39,221 bases of DNA from contig PBIQ01000033.1 of the NCBI GenBank assembly GCA_002720485.1, positions 1 through 39,221 on the forward strand. The letters run 5' to 3'. Positions 16,790 to 24,155 of this stretch are shown piece by piece. The notes beneath the pieces are model-generated. The model was not told the origin of the DNA, made no database searches, and saw only the letters and a list, made by a program, of their open reading frames with translations. The translations under genes were made by a program, and so were the position numbers. The stretch comes from Acidimicrobiaceae bacterium. GTDB lineage: Bacteria; Actinomycetota; Acidimicrobiia; Acidimicrobiales; UBA8592. Position 1 is the first letter of the stretch. Every line of letters starts with the position of its first letter.

Positions 16790-17879
16790 ATTGCCGCCGT
16801 ACCCGTATGATTTACTTGATCCATATCGCCTCACGGCTACTCAACACGATGGTGGAGTCGTTGATCTTTCAGTTGGAACACCGTGTGACCCTCCTCCACA
16901 AGAAGCTATTCGTGCCCTAACTGAATCTGAGAGTAAACGAGGGTACCCTCCCTCGATTGGGTCTCAAGAATTTCGAAAGAGTTGTCAGCAGTGGGTAAAG
17001 CGGTGCTTTGATGTTGATCTTGATTTCGAAAGGCATATTGCTTCATGCATCGGCACGAAAGAATTCGTAGTTTCAGCTCCGACCTACCTTCGTCTTCGAA
17101 CTCCCGACAAAGATACAGTCCTATACCCAGAGATTAGCTATCCGTCTTATGCGATGGGGGCTCATCTTTCCGGATGTAGAGCTGTTCCTGTAAAAGTAGA
17201 TGGAAAAGGTGAGTTGATACTTGAAGAATTGGAACCCGATGATATTGAGCGCTCCCTGATGCTCTGGGTAAACTATCCGAGTAACCCAACAGGGGCCATA
17301 GCAGATTTAAATGCTATTGCCGATTGGGGTCGAAGCCACGATGTTCCTATTTTTAGCGACGAGTGTTACGCAGAATTTGTTTGGGGGCGTGAACCCAGTA
17401 CAGTGCTGACTAGTGGGCTGTCTGGCGTGGTCGCGGTCCATTCTTTGTCAAAGAGATCCAATCTTGCTGGGATCCGAGCCGGGTTTTATGCTGGCGATGA
17501 GGATTTAGTGCATTGGCTTAAAGAAGTTAGAAAGCACTCTGGAAAGATGGTTCCAGGTCCAGTGCAGGCTGCAGCTTCCATAGCGTACTCGGACGATCAA
17601 CATGTTGAAGAACAGAAATTAAGATATAGGAATCGATTGGAGTTTCTCCAGTCATGTCTCAAGTCCTTAGATATTGAGTCAGAGTTGCCGCAGGGATCGT
17701 TCTACCTCTGGGTTCATAGCGGGTCAATTGATGCGTGGGATCTGGTCGATCGTTTAGCATCCGAAGTGGGAGCTCTAGTGGCCCCTGGAACTTTTTTCGG
17801 ATCATCAAACCACATTCGCATTGCTGCTGTTCAACCTTTGGAAATACTTGAGTTAATTTCAGAACGATTATCTCCTTGA
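16779..17879 (+). CDS. dapC: Succinyldiaminopimelate transaminase, DapC type
   Basis: A fold-type I PLP aminotransferase of 366 residues. The PLP lysine is Lys225 in SLSKRSNLAGIRAGF, the form typical of actinobacterial DapC. NYPSNPTGAI and the DECYAEF aspartate/tyrosine region are also present. DapC makes N-succinyl-LL-DAP from the keto acid and glutamate. The assignment to DapC rather than another class I aminotransferase rests on this SLSKRSN block and on dapE immediately downstream. ATG 16779 was preferred over the overlapping GTG 16776 because AAGGGGA then has a workable 4-5 nt spacing. It overlaps the hflX stop by 11 bp. Confidence 0.85.
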   Translation: MRFELPPYPYDLLDPYRLTATQHDGGVVDLSVGTPCDPPPQEAIRALTESESKRGYPPSIGSQEFRKSCQQWVKRCFDVDLDFERHIASCIGTKEFVVSAPTYLRLRTPDKDTVLYPEISYPSYAMGAHLSGCRAVPVKVDGKGELILEELEPDDIERSLMLWVNYPSNPTGAIADLNAIADWGRSHDVPIFSDECYAEFVWGREPSTVLTSGLSGVVAVHSLSKRSNLAGIRAGFYAGDEDLVHWLKEVRKHSGKMVPGPVQAAASIAYSDDQHVEEQKLRYRNRLEFLQSCLKSLDIESELPQGSFYLWVHSGSIDAWDLVDRLASEVGALVAPGTFFGSSNHIRIAAVQPLEILELISERLSP

Positions 17880-17977
17880 AGATCTATTGGGGTTATATAG
17901 CGAAACATTCCCTTAAATGTCTTGTACCATAACGATTCGAAGATAAAACTTGCTACTTGTATCAATTAGGAAAAATA

Positions 17978-19048
17978 GTGACTGAACCAAACCCCTTTGA
18001 AATGACTTCTACTTTGGTCGCAATCCCTTCCGTCAGTTTTGAAGAGGCGGCAATCGTAGATTTTCTTCATAATAGATTGAACCGGGTTCCTTGGTTAGAA
18101 ACTTCCCGAATTGGCGACAACTTGATAGCCAGGACGAACATGGAGAAAGGGCGACGTTTATTACTAGGTGGCCATACCGATACTGTCCCAGCGAATAACA
18201 ACTTGGAACCTCGTTTGGAAGGAGAGACCCTATGGGGTTTAGGGGCAGCAGATATGAAAGGGGGACTAGCAGTCATGCTTTCACTAGCAGAAGCAATACC
18301 TTCTCCGGCTTTTGACATGACGTATCTTTTCTATGCCCGAGAAGAGGTCGCAGCTGAACACAGCGGATTAAAAGACATTGTTGACGCTGCCCCTGAGCTC
18401 CTTGATGCTGATTTGGCTCTTCTGGGAGAACCTACGTCCGGAACGGTTGAGGCAGGTTGTCAAGGAACAATGCGGTTTATTCTTGAGTTGAAGGGTGAGC
18501 GAGCTCACACCGCTAGGCCTTGGATGGGTGTCAACGCAATTCACCGATTGGACAAGGCACTGAATGTCCTTAATGAATATAGAGGGAGAAAGCCTGTAAT
18601 TGAAGGTTGCGAGTACCATGAGGCTTTGCAAGCTGTCCGTATCGAAGGCGGTATTGCTGGAAATGTAGTTCCTGACAGTGTTGCGCTAACTTTCAACCAC
18701 AGAGTGGCTCCAGATAGAGACCTTGAAGAGGCTGAAGATTTTATTCGAAGTCTTTTCTCCTCCATTATTACACCGGAGGATTCACTGACTTTGGTGGACT
18801 CAGCTCCTCCTGCGAAGCCTGGACTATCTAACCCAATGCTGGCCTCAATGATAGGGAAGCACGACCTTCAAGCACGAGCGAAGCTTGGATGGACTGATGT
18901 CGCATTTTTTGATCAACGAGGAATCCCTGCTGCTAATTTTGGTCCCGGAGATGCAACTCTTGCGCACACTCAAGAAGAAAGAATTACGAAAGCTGCCGTG
19001 GATTCTTGCTATCTAGTCCTGAAGAACTTGATAGAAACTGGTCTTTAG
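17978..19048 (+). CDS. dapE: Succinyl-diaminopimelate desuccinylase
   Basis: DapE is a dizinc M20 peptidase-family enzyme that removes succinate to give LL-DAP. Metal and catalytic residues are visible: His66 in GHTDTVP, Asp92 in AADMKGG, Glu122/Glu123 in YAREEVAAEHSG and GEPTSGTVEAGCQG. The family dimerisation insert follows (about 170-285). The GTG at 17978 has AGGA 7 nt upstream and gives 356 residues; an in-frame TTG at 17957 would lengthen the protein without a ribosome site. The 98-bp gap after dapC has a weak TTGTAC/TAAAAC promoter-like pair near 17922-17949. The stop overlaps that of the convergent lexA gene by 4 bp inside GGTCTTTAGACC. Confidence 0.9.
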   Translation: MTEPNPFEMTSTLVAIPSVSFEEAAIVDFLHNRLNRVPWLETSRIGDNLIARTNMEKGRRLLLGGHTDTVPANNNLEPRLEGETLWGLGAADMKGGLAVMLSLAEAIPSPAFDMTYLFYAREEVAAEHSGLKDIVDAAPELLDADLALLGEPTSGTVEAGCQGTMRFILELKGERAHTARPWMGVNAIHRLDKALNVLNEYRGRKPVIEGCEYHEALQAVRIEGGIAGNVVPDSVALTFNHRVAPDRDLEEAEDFIRSLFSSIITPEDSLTLVDSAPPAKPGLSNPMLASMIGKHDLQARAKLGWTDVAFFDQRGIPAANFGPGDATLAHTQEERITKAAVDSCYLVLKNLIETGL

Positions 19049-19692
19049 ACCTTCCTGAGCACAGTCACTACTTTGCCAAAGATCTGAACTTGGCCATCTG
19101 GGTGAGTATTTGCTTTAAACCTCATCGGGGCCATCGTCGCATTTGCAGGCTCGAGAATAATGTCGTCTCCTTCTTGGTTAAAGGTTTTGACTGTTGCTTC
19201 CTCTCCAGGGATTCCAGCTACAACGATCTCTCCTGAATCCGCTGTTTCTTGTTTTCGAGCAACAACAAAGTCTCCAGCAAAAATTCCAGCCTCTATCATA
19301 GAGTCACCGCGAACTCTCAACATGAATAGCTCCCCTTCTCCAGTGAGGTCAGAGGGAAGAGGCATAACTTCTTCCACATTTTGGGCAGCAAGCACTCCAG
19401 CGCCGGCTGCGACATCGCCAACAAGAGGCACATGGGTTACCGGTCGTCGATCAATAACAGCACCGGAACCAGCGTCCCAATGGACTTCGATCGCACGATT
19501 TTTTGTTGGGTCTCTGCGAAGATACCCACGGTCTTGAAGAGTATTCAAGTGGTTGTGGACTGTTGACGGGGAATTGAGTCCAACAGCTTGTCCGATTTCA
19601 CGAACTGTTGGAGGGTACCCCTTATCGCGAATTGTACTGTCTATGAATTCCAAGATTTGCGATTGGCGGGTTGTAAGGGGAGTATCAGACAT
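19045..19692 (-). CDS. lexA: SOS repressor LexA
   Basis: LexA represses DNA-damage genes and cleaves itself when RecA filaments form. The 215 residues have an N-terminal winged helix (about 1-70, with TVREIGQAVGLNSPSTVHNHL) and an S24 protease domain. The scissile Ala96-Gly97 is in GDVAAGAG, and the catalytic dyad is Ser131 (RGDSM) and Lys169 (EATVKTF). The ATG has GAGGAGA 4-5 nt upstream. Four LexA boxes lie upstream, between this gene and the divergent LysM gene, the nearest 63 bp from the start, so autorepression is expected. The lexA-LysM divergent pair is conserved in many Gram-positives. Confidence 0.97.
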   Translation of the reverse strand: MSDTPLTTRQSQILEFIDSTIRDKGYPPTVREIGQAVGLNSPSTVHNHLNTLQDRGYLRRDPTKNRAIEVHWDAGSGAVIDRRPVTHVPLVGDVAAGAGVLAAQNVEEVMPLPSDLTGEGELFMLRVRGDSMIEAGIFAGDFVVARKQETADSGEIVVAGIPGEEATVKTFNQEGDDIILEPANATMAPMRFKANTHPDGQVQIFGKVVTVLRKV

Positions 19693-19754
19693 TTTGTCTC
19701 CTCATGGTCCAGATTTAGAGCTCTTAAAGGAAAATTAAATTACATGGTTGTAAT

Positions 19755-19768
19755 CGAACATATGTTCG
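19755..19768. promoter_or_regulatory. LexA box 1 (nearest lexA)
   Basis: CGAACATATGTTCG is a fully symmetric 14-bp LexA operator, 63 bp upstream of the lexA start on the minus strand. It is the box most likely to control lexA itself. Its centre is 29 bp from that of box 2. Confidence 0.92.
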
Positions 19769-19783
19769 TATATATTGATTATA

Positions 19784-19797
19784 GGAACAAATGTTCG
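19784..19797. promoter_or_regulatory. LexA box 2
   Basis: GGAACAAATGTTCG matches the LexA operator with one outer-base change (G for C at position 1). Its centre is 15 bp from that of box 3. Confidence 0.85.
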
Positions 19798-19798
19798 T

Positions 19799-19812
19799 AG
19801 AACCTATGTTCG
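19799..19812. promoter_or_regulatory. LexA box 3
   Basis: AGAACCTATGTTCG keeps both GAAC and GTTC half-sites. It is nearly abutted by boxes 2 and 4, with centres exactly 15 bp away on each side. Confidence 0.85.
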
Positions 19813-19813
19813 C

Positions 19814-19827
19814 CGAACAATTGTTCG
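19814..19827. promoter_or_regulatory. LexA box 4 (nearest LysM gene)
   Basis: CGAACAATTGTTCG is a fully symmetric LexA operator. It ends 8 bp before an AT-rich TATATAAC stretch (19836-19843) that could be the -10 region of the LysM gene, so LexA bound here should block that promoter. Confidence 0.9.
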
Positions 19828-19858
19828 ATGTCAAGTATATAACAAGGAATTATTGGAA

Positions 19859-20320
19859 ATGTCGACTGGAATGATTGTCACACCCGACTGGGAGAATGTT
19901 CATATGAATGAAAATCTTCAATTTAACCCTGTATTTAATGAATTAAGTTCAACCGAGATCATTCGCTTCTCAGCAGCACAGGAAGCAGGCCATCAAACTA
20001 TTGAGGCCCAGAACTTATCGATACCTCAAACAACCTACTTTCGCCGTCGTTTCTTAGTAGGCCTGCTTTTAGTCATAGTCGGAGCAATCTTTTGGACAGC
20101 TATCTCCCTTATCGTAGGGGTTGGCGAGAAACAAGTTGGAGCGGACCTTACTAATTCTGCTCCTCGTGAAATTTATATTGTCGCTCCCGGCGATACCTTA
20201 TGGTCAATCGCTGGCTCTATTGATAATGATGGTGACCCTAGAGACACTGTTGATCGTTTGGCAGCTTTAAATGGTGGTAGTTCTATCTATGTTGGTCAAA
20301 GATTAATACTTAGTAGCTAA
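19859..20320 (+). CDS. LysM-domain membrane protein, probable SOS-induced cell-division inhibitor (YneA/ChiZ-like)
   Basis: With the ATG at 19859 the protein has 153 residues: a cytoplasmic N-terminal part (about 1-61) ending in RRR, one TM helix (about 65-87), a short linker and a C-terminal LysM domain (about 105-151, with APGDTLWSIA and YVGQRLIL). Topology would place LysM outside, on peptidoglycan. A longer frame opens at 19775, but that start lies upstream of LexA boxes 2-4 and is unlikely. ATG 19904 with GGGAG upstream is an alternative. A divergently encoded, LexA-controlled single-TM LysM protein beside lexA is the arrangement of B. subtilis YneA, mycobacterial Rv2719c (ChiZ) and Corynebacterium DivS, which delay division during SOS. 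Function is inferred from that synteny and architecture. Confidence 0.75.
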   Translation: MSTGMIVTPDWENVHMNENLQFNPVFNELSSTEIIRFSAAQEAGHQTIEAQNLSIPQTTYFRRRFLVGLLLVIVGAIFWTAISLIVGVGEKQVGADLTNSAPREIYIVAPGDTLWSIAGSIDNDGDPRDTVDRLAALNGGSSIYVGQRLILSS

Positions 20321-20367
20321 GATTCTCTGCCGACGGTTTAAGCGAGGCTAAGAATGATAACCATTAG

Positions 20368-21099
20368 TTAATCAAGACGATTTCGTAAAAGTCTTTGGAA
20401 AACAAAATCACCGACTATGAGTTCGCGATCCAAAGAAACTTTTCCTGGCTGGTAGCTTCTAGCGCTTGTAACAAATGGAGATAGTTCGTCTGAAGAATTT
20501 CTAGGGCTAATAGTTATACAAAATTCATCGAATAGGTCGAGATCTACTAATTGCTGGTTCAGGATCGGTCCTCCTTCAACCAGTATCACTGGACCATAAG
20601 TTACTGCTAGATCAGATAGTGCTTGCTTGAGATTGACGCGGCTTCCCTGCGTTTGAAGTATGTCTGCGTTTGGAAATATGGACAGGATATTTTCTTTAGG
20701 TCTAGTACTCGATGTTAGGATTGTTGGTCGATAATGAGGGCTAGCGAAAAGCGCTGAGTCGGGGTCGAGGTTCAAGCTGTTAGTTAGTATGGCTAGTGAG
20801 GGTAGAGGCGGCTTATTCTGAGAGGCGCGGATTAGGGATGTTCGTTCAGTGATAACCGGCACAGAGTAGTTTTCCGCCCTTACTGTTCCGGCGGCGACCA
20901 AAATAACGTCTGCCAATCCTCGAAGTGTGCGAAATAGGGCTTTATCCGCAGCCCCACCTAATGGGCCTGACTTTCCATCAAGGGTAGCTAATCCATTTTT
21001 GGAGGAAATCATGTTTAGCATTACCCACGGTGAACCAGTGGCTTTAGGCCTAAGGTCAGAAATGTAGGTTTCGAGAAGCGAATCGATATCAGTCTCCAT
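20368..21099 (-). CDS. RibD C-terminal-type (pyrimidine/dihydrofolate-like) reductase
   Basis: A 243-residue single-domain protein of the RibD_C fold. Visible family motifs are PWVMLNMISSKNGLAT near the N-terminus, DKALFRTLRGLADVILVAAGTVRAE (read in two parts: the ALFRTLRGLADVILV helix-strand and AAGTVRAE), and VEGGPILNQQL near residue 175. RibD_C enzymes use NADPH to reduce the ribosyl side chain of the deaminated riboflavin precursor. No deaminase domain is fused here, so either a separate deaminase exists elsewhere or the protein acts on another substrate. It is not linked to the rib operon at 28631-30960. The start ATG lies 6 nt after TACCTT, a leaderless arrangement. Confidence 0.8.
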   Translation of the reverse strand: METDIDSLLETYISDLRPKATGSPWVMLNMISSKNGLATLDGKSGPLGGAADKALFRTLRGLADVILVAAGTVRAENYSVPVITERTSLIRASQNKPPLPSLAILTNSLNLDPDSALFASPHYRPTILTSSTRPKENILSIFPNADILQTQGSRVNLKQALSDLAVTYGPVILVEGGPILNQQLVDLDLFDEFCITISPRNSSDELSPFVTSARSYQPGKVSLDRELIVGDFVFQRLLRNRLD

Positions 21100-21105
21100 A
21101 CCAAT

Positions 21106-21111
21106 AAGGTA
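21106..21111 (-). promoter_or_regulatory. Putative -10 box (TACCTT, minus strand) for leaderless reductase mRNA
   Basis: Read on the minus strand, TACCTT fits TANNNT and ends exactly 6 nt before the reductase ATG at 21099. No ribosome site is seen between it and the ATG. Confidence 0.4.
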
Positions 21112-21140
21112 TCTGTTTATATTGGGGAAAATTAGGAATT

Positions 21141-21183
21141 AATCCACAAAGAAATCCACAATCCTTCCCATAGCAATCCACAA
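21141..21183 (+). repeat. Three AATCCACAA direct repeats upstream of nrdJ
   Basis: The 9-mer AATCCACAA occurs at 21141-21149, 21153-21161 and 21175-21183. Start-to-start spacings are 12 and 22 bp, close to one and two helical turns. Each contains ATCCACA, the core of the DnaA box TTATCCACA; the first copy reads TAATCCACA, one mismatch from consensus. They lie in the 224-bp gap between the divergent reductase gene and nrdJ. Regulation of nrdJ by DnaA or another factor is inference. The rest of the gap (21184-21323) shows no other recognised element. Confidence 0.6.
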
Positions 21184-21323
21184 GGGGCTCAATGTAGCTT
21201 GATGGATGTGTTGGATGAAGAGCAGTCCGGCTGTTTTAGAATCAAAGGTCGCTTGATGCAGGTAGGTCACAGAATATCTTGCTGGGGTTACTAGCCAATG
21301 AATGAAGGTGATTGAGGTCGTTT

Positions 21324-24080
21324 ATGAATGAAGAGAATCAAATTCCATCGATAGGGTTTAGTAGGAGAAGGACTTCAGGAGATAGTTCTCCCTATGCGGA
21401 GATTCATTGGGAGCTTCGGGAAGCACGCATTATGAACTGGTCTGACGGTTCGACTGCCTTTCAGCAAGATAATGTAGAGTTTCCTTCTGGGTGGTCAGCC
21501 ACCGCTAGTAACATAGTGTCGCAAAAATATTTCCGAGGTGAGAATGGAACTCCGGAGCGTGAATCTTCACTCAAAGATTTGATCGACCGTGTTGTCCATC
21601 AAATTTCCCAATGGGGAAAGGAGGACAATTATTTTGCTAATGATGAAGAGCGAGAAGTTTTTGTTGATGAGCTTAAGTACCTTCTTGTTAATCAATATGC
21701 ATCGTTTAACTCACCGGTTTGGTTCAATATCGGTGTCCCTGATACTCCACAGCAAAGTTCGGCGTGTTTTATTCTGTCCGTCGATGACACTATGGATTCA
21801 ATTCTCCAGTGGTATGTGGATGAAGGAAGGATATTCAAAGGAGGCTCCGGAGCAGGAGTCAATCTCAGCAGGGTACGTGGAAGTACTGAAAGGATAGCTG
21901 GTGGAGGCACACCTAGTGGCCCAGTCAGTTTTATGCGCGGGGCTGATGCAAGCGCTGGGACAATCAAATCTGGTGGGAAAACACGACGTGCTGCGAAGAT
22001 GGTGATTCTAGATGTAGATCATCCCGATGTGGAGGAGTTTATAGACTCGAAAGTAAGAGAAGAGGAGAAAGCTCGTGTCCTCCGAGCTGCAGGCTTTGAT
22101 GTCGGGCTCGATGGTAGAGATTTATTTTCTTTGCAGTATCAGAATGCTAATAATTCAGTTCGTGTGAGTGATGAATTTATGGAAGCAGTTGAGGGGGATT
22201 TAGATTGGGAACTAGTTGCTCGAACTACTGGTGAGGTAACTAAAACAGTATCTGCGCGTGAGTTATTCCGGAAGATAGCAGATGCTGCTTGGAAGTGTGC
22301 TGACCCTGGAGTCCAGTTCGATTCGACGATTAACAAATGGCATACCACTCCTATCAGTGGGCGAATTAATGGGAGCAATCCATGTAGCGAATATATGCAT
22401 TTGGATGATTCTGCTTGCAACTTAAGTTCTCTTAATCTGCTTTCATTTTTGAATGAAGACGCCGATTTTGACGTTGATGGTTTTCGTCACGCTGTTCGGT
22501 TAATGATAAGTGCCCAAGAGATGCTTGTTTCTCACTCTCATTATCCGACTGAAAAAATTAGAGATAATGCAGGGAGATTCCGGCAACTAGGCCTCGGTTA
22601 TACAAATTTGGGTGCGCTTTTAATGGCGCTTGGTATCTCATATGACTCCGATGAAGCACGGAGTTTTGCTGCCACCATTACTGCAGTGATGACTGGGGAA
22701 GCGTATCGGACTTCTGTCCAGATAGCTGCAAGATTAGGTTCATTTGAAGGGTTTGAACTTAACAGAGAGGCGATGCTTTCTGTATTTGAAATGCACCGTG
22801 ATGCGGTAACTCAAATCCAAGCTACCGAAGTGGTTCCTGCTGCTTTGACCGCCGCCGCAGTTGAAGTTTGGGAGAATGTTCTGCGTTTCGCTGGGCATGA
22901 CGGCGTCAGAAACGCCCAGGTAACTGTTCTCGCTCCGACAGGGACCATTAGCTTTATGATGGACTGCGATACTACCGGAGTTGAGCCAGAACTTGCACTT
23001 AAGAAGACAAAGACATTGGTCGGTGGAGGTACGTTGTCCATAGTGAATCAGACGGTCGTTCGTGCTCTAGAAAATTTAGGTTACAGTTTGGAGCAACGAG
23101 AAGAAATTCTTTCACATATCGATGACTGTGGGAGTGCGAGGGAAGCTCCACATCTGAAAGAAGAGCACCTAGATGTGTTCGCCTGTTCGATGGGAGATCA
23201 TGTGATTAGGCCTCATGGGCACGTCAAGATGATGGCGGCTGTTCAACCTTTCCTTTCCGGTGCTATCTCAAAAACTGCCAACCTCACTCATGATGCTTCA
23301 GTGGAGGATATTGAAGCACTGTATATGGATGCTTGGAAGCTTGGTGTAAAGGCATTGGCGGTGTATCGGGACAATTGTAAGGTTGCGCAACCGCTGTCTG
23401 TTGATACGGAAAAAACTCCTGCCTCTCTTGTCGCCGTTGCAGAGTCGGTGGTTTCTTCCTTAGGGCGCCCTCAGCGCGAAAGGTTGCCGAGGTCTCGGTC
23501 GAGTAGAACGTTCGAATTTCGGGTGGCTGATTGTAAGGGCTTCGTGACAGTAGGCGAGTACGAGGATGGCCGACCGGGAGAGATCTTTATTCGCGTAAGT
23601 AAACAAGGGAGCACGTTGGCTGGGATTATGGATGCTTTTGCTATGGCGATAAGTCACGGTCTTCAATATGGTGTTCCTTTGGATGCTTACGCTCGGGCGT
23701 TTGTTGGTATGAGGTTTGAGCCAGCCGGCATTACCGATGACCCTGACCTTCGGATTGCCTCGAGCCTAATTGACTACCTATTCAAACGTTTATCGGTGGA
23801 GTATCTTTCACCCGAACAACGGGCGCAGATGAATATCTTCACGACAGGCGAGAGAATTCAGCCAACACTTCCGGGGATTGAAGAGGCTGCTGTCGATACT
23901 GTTCAAGGGGTTGACATTGAACCTGATCCACCTTCCGGTGATGGCTTTGTCGAAGGTAAAGAGTTTCAAGCACCGTTCAAGGTAGATGCCCCATTTTGTA
24001 TGCAATGTGGTGTACAAATGGGGCGATCTGGAAGCTGTTATACATGTCAGAGCTGTGGGAACACAAGCGGTTGTAGCTGA
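21324..24080 (+). CDS. nrdJ: Class II (adenosylcobalamin-dependent) ribonucleoside-diphosphate reductase
   Basis: NrdJ makes deoxyribonucleotides with a cobalamin-derived radical and works with or without oxygen. The 918 residues start with a short N-terminal tail, then the ten-stranded reductase barrel. GGSGAGVNLSRVRGS is typical of the long actinobacterial form. NPCSEYM at about 352-358 provides the catalytic Cys354 and Glu356. A TSCPD-type region lies around residues 730-830, and a Cys-rich redox tail (about 892-918, with CMQCG, CYTC, CGNTSGC) should shuttle electrons. ATG 21324 has GAGG 6 nt upstream; the in-frame TTG at 21312 is rejected. No nrdR gene is nearby. No intein is present. The upstream gap carries three AATCCACAA repeats but no cobalamin riboswitch that I can recognise. 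Confidence 0.95.
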   Translation: MNEENQIPSIGFSRRRTSGDSSPYAEIHWELREARIMNWSDGSTAFQQDNVEFPSGWSATASNIVSQKYFRGENGTPERESSLKDLIDRVVHQISQWGKEDNYFANDEEREVFVDELKYLLVNQYASFNSPVWFNIGVPDTPQQSSACFILSVDDTMDSILQWYVDEGRIFKGGSGAGVNLSRVRGSTERIAGGGTPSGPVSFMRGADASAGTIKSGGKTRRAAKMVILDVDHPDVEEFIDSKVREEEKARVLRAAGFDVGLDGRDLFSLQYQNANNSVRVSDEFMEAVEGDLDWELVARTTGEVTKTVSARELFRKIADAAWKCADPGVQFDSTINKWHTTPISGRINGSNPCSEYMHLDDSACNLSSLNLLSFLNEDADFDVDGFRHAVRLMISAQEMLVSHSHYPTEKIRDNAGRFRQLGLGYTNLGALLMALGISYDSDEARSFAATITAVMTGEAYRTSVQIAARLGSFEGFELNREAMLSVFEMHRDAVTQIQATEVVPAALTAAAVEVWENVLRFAGHDGVRNAQVTVLAPTGTISFMMDCDTTGVEPELALKKTKTLVGGGTLSIVNQTVVRALENLGYSLEQREEILSHIDDCGSAREAPHLKEEHLDVFACSMGDHVIRPHGHVKMMAAVQPFLSGAISKTANLTHDASVEDIEALYMDAWKLGVKALAVYRDNCKVAQPLSVDTEKTPASLVAVAESVVSSLGRPQRERLPRSRSSRTFEFRVADCKGFVTVGEYEDGRPGEIFIRVSKQGSTLAGIMDAFAMAISHGLQYGVPLDAYARAFVGMRFEPAGITDDPDLRIASSLIDYLFKRLSVEYLSPEQRAQMNIFTTGERIQPTLPGIEEAAVDTVQGVDIEPDPPSGDGFVEGKEFQAPFKVDAPFCMQCGVQMGRSGSCYTCQSCGNTSGCS

Positions 24081-24155
24081 TGCTTGGTGTCCCTATTTCC
24101 CTGTGCCCGATCACATGGAATAGTGAATTGATTTTCGCGTTTCGTTGTATGAATT

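Noticed and set aside
19775-19858. Start of the LysM protein at 19775
   Set aside because: The segment is made of LexA boxes 2-4 and encodes an Arg-rich oddity; a start there would be upstream of the expected promoter.
21112-21323. Cobalamin riboswitch upstream of the B12-dependent nrdJ
   Set aside because: A GCAGGTAGGTCAC stretch near 21256 loosely recalls a B12 box but is in poor agreement, and no other conserved blocks of the riboswitch core are recognisable.
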